Source: Loxodes magnus (Eukaryota; Ciliophora; Karyorelictea; Loxodida; Loxodidae). From it: a stretch of DNA of 64,000 nucleotides. Below are positions 39,752-52,852 of this stretch, piece by piece. How positions within the stretch are numbered: position 1 is the stretch's first letter; each line of letters begins with the position of its first letter. The translations under genes and the position numbers were made by a program. The stretch covers positions 1 through 64,000 of the forward strand of contig CAMPDV010001060.1 in the NCBI GenBank assembly GCA_946699065.1, read 5' to 3'. The notes beneath the pieces were generated by a model that was not told where the DNA came from, did not search any database, and saw nothing but the letters and a program-made list of their open reading frames with translations.

Positions 39752-39960
39752 AAATGTAATAACTTCAATAATAGCTTCACTTGCAGAGGATGGGCAGATG
39801 ATTTAATACCCCTTCCAAAATCTAAAAAGAACGTGTAAGCATTATTAGATGAAGCAAATAGAGTTTTTGATTGAACTTACCTTAAAAAAAATGCACTAAG
39901 TGTGAAGCAATTAAGTCTCTAAAAAAGCATAAAAGAAAAAAGGAAAACTTAAAATTGAAG
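39752..39960 (+). mobile_element. LINE-type reverse transcriptase fragment (A-D-D motif)
   Basis: The frame reads CRGWADDLIPL, then NVQALLDEANRVFDWTYLKK and NALSVKQ. The A-D-D (39794-39802), the downstream F-x-W about 28 residues later and the L--N--K-like segment are the order expected for RT motifs V to VI of non-LTR elements. The Trp after F-D is TGA, again read as Trp. Only this piece of the polymerase is recognisable. The DNA on both sides is AT-rich and degraded. Confidence 0.55.
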
Positions 39961-40139
39961 AATGGAAATCATGATATTACATAAAAATAGCAAATCTTAT
40001 ATTTAAATTTAAATTTAATAAAAATGTCTATACTATATTATTTATAGTAATAAAAAAGTTTGAATTTTGGAGTTCTCTCTCAACTTTTCTACTCTTATAT
40101 TAAATTTTATACTAACTCTTTTTTTTACAATTAATGTGT

Positions 40140-40934
40140 TGATTCAATTTCACTTTTTTAAATAGAATTTCTTTTTCAAACATATCTTTTAACTCAATGG
40201 TTTCTATTCTTCTTCTGAGCGGTTTTTTATGAAAAAATTGATTCCAAGGTCAATTTTCTTGAGCTAATGAATACTTGTAAAGTTCTCATTTAAATATTTT
40301 TGGTTATAGGTTAAGAACTTTAATAAATCATAATTTTTTAAGTCTTTAAATTCTTCAATTAACTCTTTCAAGAACTCACATGTTGGAATATGTTTAAAAG
40401 TTCAAGATCTCCTCAAGAACATGTTTCAGAGCTATAAATGTTAAAATACCTTTACAGCAAATCATATTAGAAGTTATAGAGAAATGTTCTAAGCTTATAA
40501 ATCGATACAATTTCTCTTACCATATGTTTGTAAAGATTAGAGTAAGTGTAAATTGGGAATTATGAGGTGTTATTGTCAATTTCATCTACATATAAACATT
40601 CTGTAGGCATTAGTTCATTCTTTCTTATTAAATCTTAATAAAATATTTCTCTTGTTTTATTTTAAATTAATCGTAGGAATTCTTTCCTTTCTTTAACATC
40701 CAAATAATCAATTTAAAATATGTCATCTTGACATTTTAAAGACTTTGTGTAGAATGTTCATGACCCTAAAACAGAATATGGTGGTGAACGAGTACATTGA
40801 TCTATCTAAAATGTAGATACTGAAATAAATTTGATAAAAGCATGAAATTGATAGCAAGAAAAGCCTTTTAGGCACCTGGAAATAATTTAAATGAGTCTTA
40901 CTATATAGATCTTAACTGAATGCCATTTAGGCAT
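40140..40934 (-). CDS. Unrecognised minus-strand gene piece
   Basis: From ATG 40934 the frame reads MPKWHSVKIYIVRLIQIISR, later TRSPPYSVLGSWTFYTKSLK and CQDDIFQIDYLDVKERKEFL, then ECLYVDEIDNNTSQFPIYTY, without interruption to about 40380. A neighbouring frame then continues in the same style (EFLKELIEEFKDLKNYDLLK) to about 40140. Balanced composition with Pro, Ser, Cys and Trp argues for real coding sequence. The change of frame could be a frameshift or a small intron. It lies opposite and between LINE-like fragments. I do not recognise the family. Confidence 0.45.
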
Positions 40935-41304
40935 ATTATGACTCTGAGATTTTTTAAAACTTTTTTACAAAATACGATAAGAAAGTACAAATTTTCCCTG
41001 ATCAATAATAGGATCCCTTTTTAAAAACAATTGATTAGAAGGATACTATCATAGAAATTAAGAAGCAAGACTATTTGAATATTATGAAATAGATATTAAT
41101 AGATAGGAATATAATAGTAGTATAAATATTTTTACAAAATATACTAAAAGTAAGATTCAGCATAAATTTTAAGAGATAATTACTTAAAGATTAAAAAGAT
41201 AACCCATAACAAATTTATTTATAGAATAATAAGAATAATTTCCGTAAATTACCCATCCAAAATTAAATAAATTTTATCAAAAAGATGTAATTAGTATATA
41301 AAAA

Positions 41305-41626
41305 TTCAGAATCTAAAGCTACAAATTTCGTAAGGACCTTTAAGACAGACATTATTTAATTGATAATCCCCATTGTATCTGTGGAAAATTTGATTTATTT
41401 GAGCATATTCTGGATTGCGATTGTTCGAATTGAAAAAAGATAAATGATAAGAAAGGTTTAGACTAAGTGTAAAGAAGGGAAAGAGCAAGAAAAGAATGAA
41501 GAGAATGCTAAAATGGAGAAGAAAAAGAAGAGCAAGAAGAGTAAGATGAGCAAAGTGGAAGATTAGAAGGAATAAATTTTTGAAGAAGAAGACCTGGCTG
41601 AGGACGATGAAGATGAAAGTGTCTGA
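41305..41626 (+). mobile_element. LINE-type RT C-terminal zinc-finger fragment
   Basis: The frame reads RKDLQDRHYLIDNPHCICGK, FDLFEHILDCD. The C-x-C-G...E-H-I-L-x-C arrangement (Cys at 41374 and 41380, His 41404, Cys 41416), preceded by a basic R-K---L segment, is the classic finger after the RT domain of non-LTR retrotransposons. Shortly downstream another frame ends in a lysine-rich then acidic tail (MEKKKKSKKSKMSKVEDQ to EEEDLAEDDEDESV) and TGA at 41624. The finger and the A-D-D fragment 1.5 kb upstream are in different frames, so this is a relic. Confidence 0.6.
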
Positions 41627-41767
41627 GCTTAAAAGTTTTTAAATAACATTATAATATCTTTAATTGAAGGAATCTATTCCAGCAATGAGAAGATATCCTA
41701 ATATTCTTTTAGTTAAATATAAATTTAATGTTAATAACTTTATAAATGTATTTTAAAATAAGTTTTT

Positions 41768-44700
41768 TCAGGCATAAAGGTTCGGAATTATTTTCACAAA
41801 TGCAGAAATCAAAGTATCTACTTCTTCACATCTTTTCATTTTACCTCCTAATTCTGTAGCCATTCGCTAAAGCTCACTAAATTTTCCTTTTCCATATCCT
41901 ATTGCATAAAAAGTCAACTTCTCTAGTATTTTTTCATTCTATTTAATAAATTCTAATTTCTTTTTTGGGATATAAAGCCTATCCATCTGACATCATACAA
42001 AGTACATTTAAATCAAATATTTGTTAAATGTTAATTGATAATTTCGATTGCTTTCTAAAATGGTAAGTTAAAGTTAGTATTTCCATTGATAAACTTTATC
42101 TTTTCAATAATTTGCTATCTGGTGGCTTACAATTACAAAAGATCTCTACCTTATCGCTATACCCAATAATAGAAATTTTTGAATTTTTTTTAAGTCGATT
42201 ATCTCTTTATAATTGATTTATAAGTTTTCTACAGCTTTTTTCAAATTATATCATGGAGTATTTTCACTATTTTCATGTTGTCCATAGTCTCGTCAATGCA
42301 AAACCCAACATAGAACTACTTGAATCAAGCATTAGAATATAGTGAACTCTATAAAATCCTTCTAATTGATCTTTATTTGCTTTAAAAAGTTTATTTAAAT
42401 TTTCTTTTTGCTTTAATATCATTAGCAAACCTTTTAACCAAGATAATTTCAAATTATAATATTTTTCTCTATTATTTTATTTGCTTTTTCTTTATCTTTA
42501 GTTTCAAAATTTCAATTTTTAAATTATTATTTAAAGTTGATTCATTTCATAATTTGTCCATTGTAATTTATTTCATTTGAGTCTGCTAGTTCATTGCAGC
42601 AAAGAGTTATCGCATTATTATTTCCAAGCATCCTATTCCCTCCAAATGCTTATATTTAATGACCATTTTAACAAGCATGTATCCTATTATGCAAAGGTTC
42701 ATTTTAAAGATGATCTACATCACATTACCTTCTACATAGCTAGCAATATTCAATGCAACCAGTTAATTAATTTTTTAAATCTTATAAATGTTCTCCTATA
42801 ATTTCTTCAATTTAAATACTATTTTTCATTTCATCCAAAGATTTTTTGCTCACTAATTTTTTTATTAAATTCGGCTAAGAAGTAAGTTAAATCAGTAATT
42901 CTTTAGTTTCCGTCAAAAGAAAGAATAATATTAATTATGTTCGCATTAAGGTTATCTTTTATTATTTAAGAAGATAATGGTAAAGTAATGGTCTCATTTA
43001 CTATAAATTAGATGTTGTCGATTGTGATAATTTCTTTTTTTTATCACTTATTTTATATAAATTTTAAAAAATATTAATAAGCTGCTTATTAAATGTATAT
43101 TTCCAACTATAATAGATCAATTTAGTACATTTTACATTATTTCAAATTCTTAAACTCTATTTTGAAAATTTCTCTTGAAGAAGTAACATTTTGCTGCTCA
43201 ATAAACTGGTAAAAAATTTAGGAAAATAATTCATCAGAGATTAAACATTTTTCTCAATAATTTACATATAACTGTACAAATTTTAAAATAATGGAAAGTT
43301 TACTCTTTGTTTTCAGTATTTATCAAACATCTTGTTAAATAGATTTTTAGGATCTACAAAAAATTATATTGCTTCTTCATCTGTTATCTCAAATTATTCT
43401 TACATCTAAAATTACTATAATTAATTTTTTATTTTTAAGATGGATTTTCTTTAGCTTGATTTAATAAAAACTCTTCTATTTTTTAAATGATTAGAGATTT
43501 TTAAAATTAATTTTATTTGATATATAGCATTTTTAAATTAAAATCTTAAATAATTTATGTTTTAGTTTCTTTAACTAAGTCTTCTTTCAACTTTAATACT
43601 ATTTGATTAGCAAGAGAAGAATCTATTAGTGTATCATTACAAGTTAAAAAAGCAATGAATTTTTCTTTTTAAATTTCCTTTGACGAATTTCAAATATAAT
43701 AAAGGAGTTTGTTCTTTTATAAGTTCTAATTATTCCGCTAAAGTTGTTAAATATGTTTGAGCCACAAGATGTAAAAAACGAGTTCCTTTTTCTGAGATTT
43801 CGATACATAATGGCTTCATTTCATCATTAAGGTTTAATATCAAGTATCTAATACTTTTTACTATATTTTAAATTAATATCTAAGTAATCTAAACAAACTA
43901 ATTCTTATAGTTTTCTTTTTCATTTCCTTATAATTTGGAAATCAAATCATTTATAGTCAAATTTTATCTGTTTTCTCCAATAGTTTAATAATTTTCTAAA
44001 ACTATTATTTCTATATCTTTTATTATCTTATTCCAACTTAATTATTGATGAAAATATTTGAGAGTACTCTTACATTCTTACGCTTCTTCTTGTAAAGGAT
44101 ATTTTTGAGGTTCTTAAATAAATTAAAAATATCTTTGCTAATTCCATTCTTATTCTGATGTGAAATTTTTATCAAACTCATAATTTGTCCAGCTATCTCG
44201 AAAAACACCTTCTTCATTTTCAACTTCCTAATTTGTAACTTTTTCTATATATTAAGAAGGTTCATAATTATATGGTTGTGATTGAAATTCTCTTTTGTTA
44301 TGTAATCAGTTTTAATCTACATAATAATATTTCTTTAAATCAAAATAATTATAAATTTTCTTTTTATTAAAATTAATAGTAGTTAAATTTGATTAGCATT
44401 TAAAATATTTTTAAATATTTTAATAGATCTCATCTACAAATAGTTATATATATATTTTTATTTCTTTTTTAGAATTTTATGTAATTTGTTAATATTTAAA
44501 TTCACTTTTGTTTCAATACTGTTTTTCTTAATTTTCTAATTATTCTTTAATCTACTACAATTAAGTTTCTATATCCTATAATTTATCGACCAATTTGGAA
44601 CAATCTAGATAAAAAATTATGCAATCGTTTTGGATATCTTTTATTAACTGTAAAATAATTTCATGTTTTATTTATTATCTTTTTTTTTATAATTTTTTAC

Positions 44701-47700
44701 TTATGAAAACTCATTCTATAGTTTCTTGCAACTTTTAAAATTAAAATCTCTGCTTAACAAAGCAGTCTCATATAAATTTCATTTGAGTCTTTTTTTCATT
44801 AACAATATTTTGGGGAAATTTATTAAAATACTTCTTTTATATCTTTTATCAATAAAATACATTTTCAATTATAGGATAAATTTTATTTCCAGTAAAAAAG
44901 AATACACTTCCACTTCAATTTTATTAATAAAGTTAATCTAAAAAGAATTAATCCCCTTATTTTTTAAATTCTTAAAGAAATCTCTTTTCTTCCTAAATAT
45001 TTTAATATTTATTTTCAATTATTTCATTTTAATATAGAGTGTGCATTAAATTAAAAGTTTCTTCCATAATAGTTTCTGGTTTTTTAAACATTTAAATAAT
45101 TTCATTTTCTATTTAAGTGCAGACATCTTTGAACTTTTATTCTGCTTCTTCTTTCTCATAACAAGTATTTTGTAATAAAGCATTTTTAATAAATGTTGCA
45201 ATTCTTATATTACCTAACAATTTAGATTTTTCATAGGCATATTCTGCTATTTTTTCATTGGTGAATGAATATCATTACTGATTTCAATACTGTATTTAAC
45301 GAATAAGCATATCTTTTTTGTTTTATTTTAATGATAAGTAAATTTTTTCACAGCTACAATATTTATCGTATTCATCCAAAAGATTTTATTACACTTGTCT
45401 AAATATATCATCAATGCATAATTTAATTTTCAAAACTAATATTTTCTATTTTAATTTAAGTAGATTCTTATTATAAAGCCTTTTACAATTCATTTTAAAT
45501 TATGTTGTGTATTTCAGATTTATGATCTTCAAACTTTAATTCTAAATTTATTTAAATTAAAGATTTCATTTTTTCGCTAAGTTTTTAATTTTATTTTTTC
45601 TCTTCCAAGCTAGTAAATTCAGTTATTCCTGTAAATGTTTAAGTAAATGCTCAATGGCTAGAAGCAAAGTTGAATCATTATTATAAAGTATAGTTACTTC
45701 TTTATATTTCATCTTTTTAAAATATTTTCTATAAAATCTTTGCTTTTAAAGATTCTAATTTATTAGAAAATTCATTTAATGGCTAATTAATTTGTAAATT
45801 TCCATCACCTGATTTAGCGAATGCAAAAGGAAGTATAAATACATTTTCTTCAGTTATTTTAAGTACTTTTTAAGATTTTTATTTTTCTTAAGTTGTATTC
45901 TAATTTTAGATTTACTCTATTTCTAAAATGGCTTATTGTATTCCTTTAATGCTTTCTTACATTGCCGTTTCATTTATTTAAGTTTGCATATTCATAATAA
46001 TATAAGTACTTGGCTAATAAATAATGTTTTATTTTAAAGTTGAAATAACATTTATTGCCAGTTTGATAATTTCAGACATTTATTTATTAACTTCACCCTT
46101 GTTGCATATAATAACTACATGAGATACACACATTATATAAAATACTATTCTTCTATCAAACTATTCATTTCTTCCTTCAACTGCTTAAATACCCTCTGTA
46201 TCTAATAATAATATTTTCTAATAATTTGATTCTTAACTTTTATAAATTTTAATTAAAGAGGCATAAACTCCTTTGGTGCACCTTCCTGCTGCTGACATAA
46301 ATTATGTACCAAAAAGATAATTAAGCAGAAGAGATTTTCCTGAGGATTATGGGCCTATAACACTTACTACCAATACTTAATCTTTATCGTTTTAGTATAA
46401 ATTATCATAAATACCTGAAATGAACTGTAAATTATTTCCATCAATAATTTCAAATGGTTATCCATATTTAATTTATTGTTTAAACTAACTTAAAATAAGA
46501 ATTTTAAGATTCTTAACCTATATTTCTATTTTTTTGTTCTATTTTTACTTAAGAGAATTATCCTAGATAGTATAATTCTCTAAATACAAATTCTTAACTT
46601 ATTTATTTCTAATTTATTTTTTAAGTTAATTTCTCTATTTCATTATAAATTTAGCATTTTTTTTCATTGGATAATTCTTCTTATTATAAATTTGAATTAC
46701 AGTTACTTGCTTTTAAATATAAAGGTAAAAGTTCCTAATCTAAAAAGCCTTTTATTAGCTTAGAAATTATTTGAGAAATTCCTATAAAATTTTAAGAATC
46801 TATAATTTCCGTAAGAATTTTAACTATTTCAGTTTATTATTGTTCCTATAATAAATTGTTACGATTTAATATATCACTGTAAAGATAATTTCTAGTTTAA
46901 TAATCAATATCACTTTCTTTATAAAGTTAAATCTGAAATTTACAGATATCCTCCATAATTTCGTTGCATGGTAATAAAGAATTTTCACTTTATTCTTAAA
47001 TGTATTTCTAAATTTCGTTCAAAAACTATTAAACTAATTCTAGTTGATTATAGACATTTAAATCTTTTATTATGTTTTAATCGAGAATTTGAGCAAATAA
47101 TTTCATTGAGTCCAATCTCTTTTAATAATTTCCAAAAAATTAATAATAATTTTATGTTTTTTAATTATATATATCTAGAATTTCATCTTTTAAATTTATT
47201 TTGCTTTATTCTTCAAGATTTTCATATAAACAAATTTTATAATAATGTATATTATCTTTTTGTTCTTCATAATCAAAACTAGATTAGCTGTAATTTTAGT
47301 TATGCTCTATTATTATAATTACACTTTTTTCTTTTATTTATTTTATGACTTTTATTTGCTCTTGAAGTAATTTTTAATCATTTTGATTATTAAGGATGTG
47401 AATTATAAAAATATTGAAAAGACGATAAAACTTCTCCAATATTTCAACTTATTAAAATCCATGAGAATCAGCTACTGGAATTCCCATTGGCTAAACAAAA
47501 TTAAAATCAAATTAAACTTCAATACTTCCTCAGTTGGTTAATCTATTATTATGAATTTCAAAATCTCTATTTAATAGTAAATTAATGAGAGAAGTACATC
47601 CTTTAGGTCCTTTATTAGGATTACTTTGTAACTTAAAAGTTAAAACGGATTAGTACTATTCAAAAATATAAAAGAGCTCGGGTCAAATTATTTCTTTCCT

Positions 47701-48450
47701 TTGTTCGTCTTGAAAATCTATTTCATAAGATAGCAAAGTAATAGGCATAAATTAAGCACAATAAATACACAAAAAAATTCTTAATTGTTAATTTGCAGTT
47801 TGCATAAGAAATTGAAATAGTTACAGTCTAGTTAAAGGAGTTTAATTTCTTTATTTAGAAAATATAGTTATTAGTCTAGTAAAACTTTATCTCTTTTTAA
47901 TATAATCGTAAAGTAAAATTTAAAGTCATCCGGAAGTAAATTCGTTTTCATTTAAATATTCTTAAGATATTCATTGTTCTTTATTTTGAATATTAAATGA
48001 AGTATGAGCACACATAAAATCTTCAATAGACAATTTTTTTTCTATCTTTAGGATTCTTTTAATTTCTTTTAAGCTATCTAAATTTTACGATTTGCGGTTT
48101 TTCAATTAATGAAAAAATAGTATGATTTTTAATAAATGTTTCAAAAAGTTCTTCATATAAATTTTCATCTTCTATTTAAATAACTTAACAAATTTCTTTA
48201 AATTACTATATTTTTTACTCCAATTAAAATTTTTATAATTTGCTAGTTTGAATTGAAAGAATTTCGAAAATTTATTTAACTTAAGTTTTAATTTCAGTAG
48301 GAGTTTTTAAAATAAAGATTTATTCTTACCTTAGAAATTATTAAAATTGCTAATCTATTTCTATTAGTTTTTTATAAAGTTCTATACCCGCTTCGTAATA
48401 TTATTAGTTTTACATTATTGAAATAAGTTTTTGAGATGATTTATCATATT
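41768..48450 (-). pseudogene. Giant GTPase copy 4 (5'-truncated, frameshifted)
   Basis: It aligns with the intact gene from codon about 659 to the stop (TGA at 41768-41770, ...NLYA). It keeps the P-loop segment, FGTQFMSAAGRCTKG and LLLDTEGI, the EWF/SSHW region, the Cys cluster and parts of VWA. The first part of the gene is missing: homology stops abruptly at 48450. Frame changes occur, for example inside the VWA domain near 42290 and again near 42110, so it is not functional. Several Trp codons are TGA where the intact gene has TGG (42542-42544, MKW). Its central region is the closest relative of the intact gene's central block. Confidence 0.85.
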
Positions 48451-50770
48451 CAAAAAATTATATACACATAAAAATAAATAAAAATTTGTTAAAAAAATGT
48501 TAATTGTAAACTAAATTACTGAAAATAGGTAACATAATAATTAGAAGCTGTTAAAAATTAAAATTTAAAAAAGGTCATTAATTATGCAAATAAGTAAAAG
48601 AGGAATACTTTAAATGCATTAAATAAAATTTTTGGACTAAAGATAATTAATTTTTAGATAAATTTCATAGAGTTAAAATTAAATAAATTACTTTAAATTT
48701 TAATAAAATTTGCTAAGAAAGAATTTCTTAATCGTAAGGACTAAATTATTGTTTTCTTTTCTAAGTAAGAATTATGAGTATTAAAATAATTGAGTATTTT
48801 CAATTTAAAAATCTAATCATATATCTGAATTTACTAATTACTTAATGAAATTAATTAGAAAAGTTTGGACGCTTAATTACATAAAAAAATTATAATAAAA
48901 TCAATGTAAAATAAAAACTTTTTTTATATAAATACAAATTAATTAAGCAAAATTGATATAGTAAAATATGTAATTTAGAGTAAAATGTGTAAAACGTAAT
49001 TTATTTATTTTTAAATCAATCTAAAAATTATAGTTCTTAAAAATAAGATAGAATCATAAAAATAAATTTATTAAATTATATTAAAAGTATTCTTTTTTAT
49101 TTGAATAATTTATTTTCTAAAATGAAATTATAGTGATTGATAAGTAAGTTTTGGAAATAAGGCATTTTAGAACTTTATTTTGGTTTTTTATTCAAATAAT
49201 TTTTATAATAAAATTTCATTTTTTCTTTTTGAAATAAATGATATGTTTTTTAGTTAAACGTTTGCGATGAGATTAGCTGAGTTTAATATTTTAAAGTAAA
49301 CTTTAGAAGTAAATAAATTTGTTTAAACCTTTTTTACATATTTAGTCAATTAACCATAATTAGAATATTTTAAATTTAGTAAAGCTGATTAATATTTGAA
49401 TGTTTATTAATATAAAAAAAGAAAATTTTTGATATTTTGTTTATTAAATTTTAAATTCCAATAATTAAGCGAATAATTCTTTTTTTTATAATTGCAAAAA
49501 TCAGGAGTGAATCAGATATAATTTGGGGCATCTGCGAACCAAGGATATTTTAAAATCTCTTTAATGGAAGAAAAAAACGTTAGAAATATTCTTTAATGAC
49601 ATTTATTATCATTAACTATAAAAAATAATTTTTTTAAAGGTGTAATAACTTAAATAAAAATCTTTGCTATTTTACAGCAGAACTAAAAGTAAAAAGTATT
49701 AAAAAATAATTTGAATTATTATAAAGGTAATCATTAAATATCTTTGTTAGTTAAATTAAATTTTTTTATTTAATATAAAAAATGAAGCATTAAATTATAA
49801 GAGCAAATTTAAAAAGATTAAATTTAAAAAGAAGTTATTAAAAATTAAAAATAACAAAATAATTTTTCATCGAATTTAAAATAAAAAACAAAATGCTAAA
49901 CATTTTTGAGTCAAAAATTTAAGAAAATGATGAAAAATTACTATAAAGACAAACTAAAATAAAGTAAAATATAAGTAAAATTTAATGATTGTAACGATTT
50001 AAAATCAAATAGTTATTAATTTGGAAGTGATCCTTTATATTAAGTTAGGAGTTGATAGAAAATCGTTATATGATACAAATTTCAAAACATAAAAAACATA
50101 TTTAAAGAATTTCATATATGATTGCTACAAAATAATAAAATATAATAAGGAATATAAATACGAATTATAAAAATTTGATGATTAGCAGATTAAGCTAATA
50201 AAATGAAAGGACAAACAAACTAAATTTTTTTAATAATATTTTGGACAAAAATTAAGCAAGTGAATAGAATGAGCATAATTTATATCCCCCAAAACTAGAA
50301 TACAAGAATAAATTATGAAAATATTTTAAAAAAAAGTTTATATTTTATGTAATAAATTTATTTTACCATGATTAAAAAATTTAGCCAAAAGTATAATATA
50401 TAGTTAAAATAAATTGAAATTAAATAAAAAAATTTTATCTTAAAAGTATTTAAAAAGTCAAGTATATTTAATTGAAAATTTTTTAATAAAAAATGGATAT
50501 ATATTAAAATAGGAATGAAAAATTACTTTGAAATAGTTTTAGCTAACTCAAGTTGGTCAATAATCTTTGAAAATATATAGAAACTATTATAAAATATAAT
50601 GCAATAGAAAAAATATAATTTTTTATAATTTTAGTTAATAAATTTTTAAATAATAAGACAAATAATGTGAGAAAGTCTTGAGCTCTGCAACTTTTCTAGA
50701 AAAGGCGAGTTTGATATAGCTACCTAAGAAGTTAAAAATGAAAAAAAAATATAGTAATATGCTTTGGACT
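48451..50770. other. AT-rich intergenic stretch
   Basis: About 2.3 kb of A/T-dominated sequence beginning exactly at the truncation point of copy 4. No gene or RNA is recognised. Confidence 0.6.
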
Positions 50771-50790
50771 TAATCTAAGCTATTAATTAA
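50771..50790 (-). repeat. 20-bp direct repeat, copy a
   Basis: TAATCTAAGCTATTAATTAA is identical to 51752-51771. Each copy lies just downstream (in the minus sense) of a zinc-knuckle frame, suggesting a shared 3' terminal sequence. Confidence 0.8.
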
Positions 50791-50823
50791 TTAATTAATT
50801 TTAACTATAAGGGTTAGGGTCAT

Positions 50824-50857
50824 CTTTAATTAGAGGAAATGTTTCCTCAAATTAAAG
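50824..50857. repeat. Hairpin, 16-base arms
   Basis: Arms CTTTAATTAGAGGAAA and TTTCCTCAAATTAAAG pair at 15 of 16 positions around a 2-base loop. It lies 27 bp past the stop of the minus-strand frame at 50884, in the 3' region before the 20-bp repeat. It could be an RNA-level 3' structure of the element. Confidence 0.75.
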
Positions 50858-50883
50858 ACAATAAAAGTTTTTATATTCAATAC

Positions 50884-51735
50884 TCAACTGTACATGTCTT
50901 CATCTGAATCAATTTCAAACTGAGATAATTCTTCTTTCTCTTCAATAAGCTTATAAAATTGTTCTTCCATCTTCTTTTAATTTTTCTCCAGCTTCTCTAA
51001 ACAAATTCTAAGGTCATTGTTGTCCTTTTAAAGCTATTTATTCTGTTACTATTAATTACCAAGATCCTGTTTGATTAGTGTCACACTTGAATCATCTAAT
51101 ATCAGCTTCTTTCTGTAAATACCTCCAAAATAGTTACAATATAGCCTCCTCGATGTTCTAAATTATTTACGGTGCTGTTCAAGCACTCTTCTTCACTTCG
51201 GACATTACCTCCAAAAATTTCCAGCCTTTTGACAACAATGGCAACGTTTTATTAAGGGCTTGAATTAAAATTTTTATTCTGTTTACATTTTTTCAATTTC
51301 CATCTTTTCTGATTGAAGTTAGTTTTTTTTGATTGGTAATCGAGTTTCTTCTTTAATTTTCTATTGATTTGCTTCTAGGTTTTTTTCTAATAGTTCAAAT
51401 TAGGAAGTTAAGGCTTCAATTTAAAACTAAACTTTACTTACCAAGTCTTGATCTTCCTTTTTTCTATCTTAAAAAAGAAGCCGAAGATTCAAGTTTTCCG
51501 CCTTCAGGATCTATATTTCGGTATTCATTTTCTCAATTAATGAATAAAGCTAAATAATGTCTTGCTCGTGGGGTTTCTCAAGCTTTTTCAGTTTGCTAGG
51601 AAATTCCGTATTTCCCAATCCTTAACAGGAGTAGATTTATCTTTTTTGAATTCTTGGTTCTTGTTAGTTAACTGAGACTTAAGATTGATCTTTATGGTTA
51701 AAGGTCAAGGTTTAGATTCCCGGGTTTTTTTCCAT
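50884..51735 (-). CDS. Coiled-coil plus zinc-knuckle ORF1/gag-like protein, 283 aa
   Basis: The frame starts MEKNPGIQTLTFNHKDQSQ and has a coiled coil in the first half (LIEKMNTEIQILKAENLNLR). In the middle is a zinc knuckle, RCHCCQKAGNFWRQCPK, with Asn where His is usual. A second coiled coil and an acidic end (FEIDSDEDMYS) precede TGA. Coiled coil followed by a CCHC-type knuckle is the layout of nucleic-acid-binding ORF1 or gag proteins of retroelements. It is followed by a hairpin and a 20-bp repeat shared with the next unit. It looks whole as a frame. Element class is unresolved. Confidence 0.7.
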
Positions 51736-51751
51736 TTTTTAAAATATATTT

Positions 51752-51771
51752 TAATCTAAGCTATTAATTAA
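51752..51771 (-). repeat. 20-bp direct repeat, copy b
   Basis: Identical to 50771-50790. It sits between the two zinc-knuckle frames, downstream of the 51782-52852 frame. Confidence 0.8.
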
Positions 51772-51781
51772 ATAAATAAAT

Positions 51782-52852
51782 TCATTAATAAATTAACGAG
51801 GTTTCATCCTTAATAGGTAAACTGCGAGTAAATAGTATACATTTTGAAAAATAGAGTCATGGCAGGTAGCATCCCTTACAACTACCAAAGTATTTTTCAC
51901 ATATCACCTCATTTTGATTACAGGTCTAACCAAAAGTTATTCCGTTCCATGTTTCTAGAATAAACTAAAGCAATTAAAAATATAGTCGATTATGGGTACT
52001 TAATTCTCCAACTTCTGATGATGCTATCCTTTTCTTCATCTCTTGATTGATGGCTTAAGTTCTTTTGGCGATTTCATCCATTAAAGCAAGCTAAATAAGC
52101 TAATGTTTGGGACTACCCATCTTCAAATTATATCAAATCAAATTTAAAGTTTTTATAGGAGAATAAAATATTTTTTTAAGAAGTTCTCTCCTACATGAGT
52201 AGCAATTAGATCCCAATTACCTATTTTAAAACCAGTTCAATTCCAGGTTTATGCTATGCTTATTAATAATGTTTCTTCTTCCATCCTTTGTTGGGTAAAA
52301 TCTAGTTAGGTATTTTCAAATCTTCTTGCGTACATTTTTTTACCTGCAGTTTCTCGAGAGATATCATGTGCTACTGCAGATATATTATTTCTTGAAAGTC
52401 TTTGTTCTGTTTAAACTCTTTCTATTTCCATTAGGATTGTTTATGTGATATTTTAGGGTTGCTATTATTTCATTTTATTTAAGATTATTTCTATTTTCTT
52501 CATTCTTGTTTTTTAGTGTTATGTTTTCTTTTCTTACATCATAAATATTTTCGCTTTGTTTTTGTATTATTCATAGATTAATCTAGTTTTTCACTTTAGC
52601 TTCGTACTTCTCCTTGGAATTAGTAAATAGAATGGGAAAATTTAAGTCTATAACGTAAAGTCGAAAACATGTTAAAGTTATTTCAACTCTTTTTTCAGTT
52701 CAAGATAATAATAATAAATTCAAAATCATTTTTGAAGTTTGCTTCTAATCAATTTCAAGGACTTATTCTTTAGTTAGCTCACTCCAGTTGTCCTTTAAGC
52801 AAATTTTCTTACTCTGGTTCCCTTCTATCGTTTTTTACTTTTTTGGAGGCAT
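51782..52852 (-). CDS. Zinc-knuckle ORF1/gag-like protein, 356 aa
   Basis: The frame starts MPPKKQKTIEGNQSKKICLK and ends TSLIYQ before TGA. A charged coiled-coil stretch (VRKENITLKNKNEENRNNLK) precedes YICSSTWYLSRNC, which aligns with the perfect knuckle of the 9.9-10.5 kb protein. The last 110 residues (MGSPKHQLIQLALMDEIAKR onward) are Cys/Trp-rich. It is in tandem with the preceding unit and shares its 20-bp 3' repeat. It is probably a related retroelement protein. Part of the reading may lie in a neighbouring frame, so exact boundaries are uncertain. Confidence 0.5.

Noticed and set aside
50808-50821. GGGTTAGGGT as a telomeric repeat
   Set aside because: It is a single isolated pair of units with no array, and not the usual ciliate telomere type.
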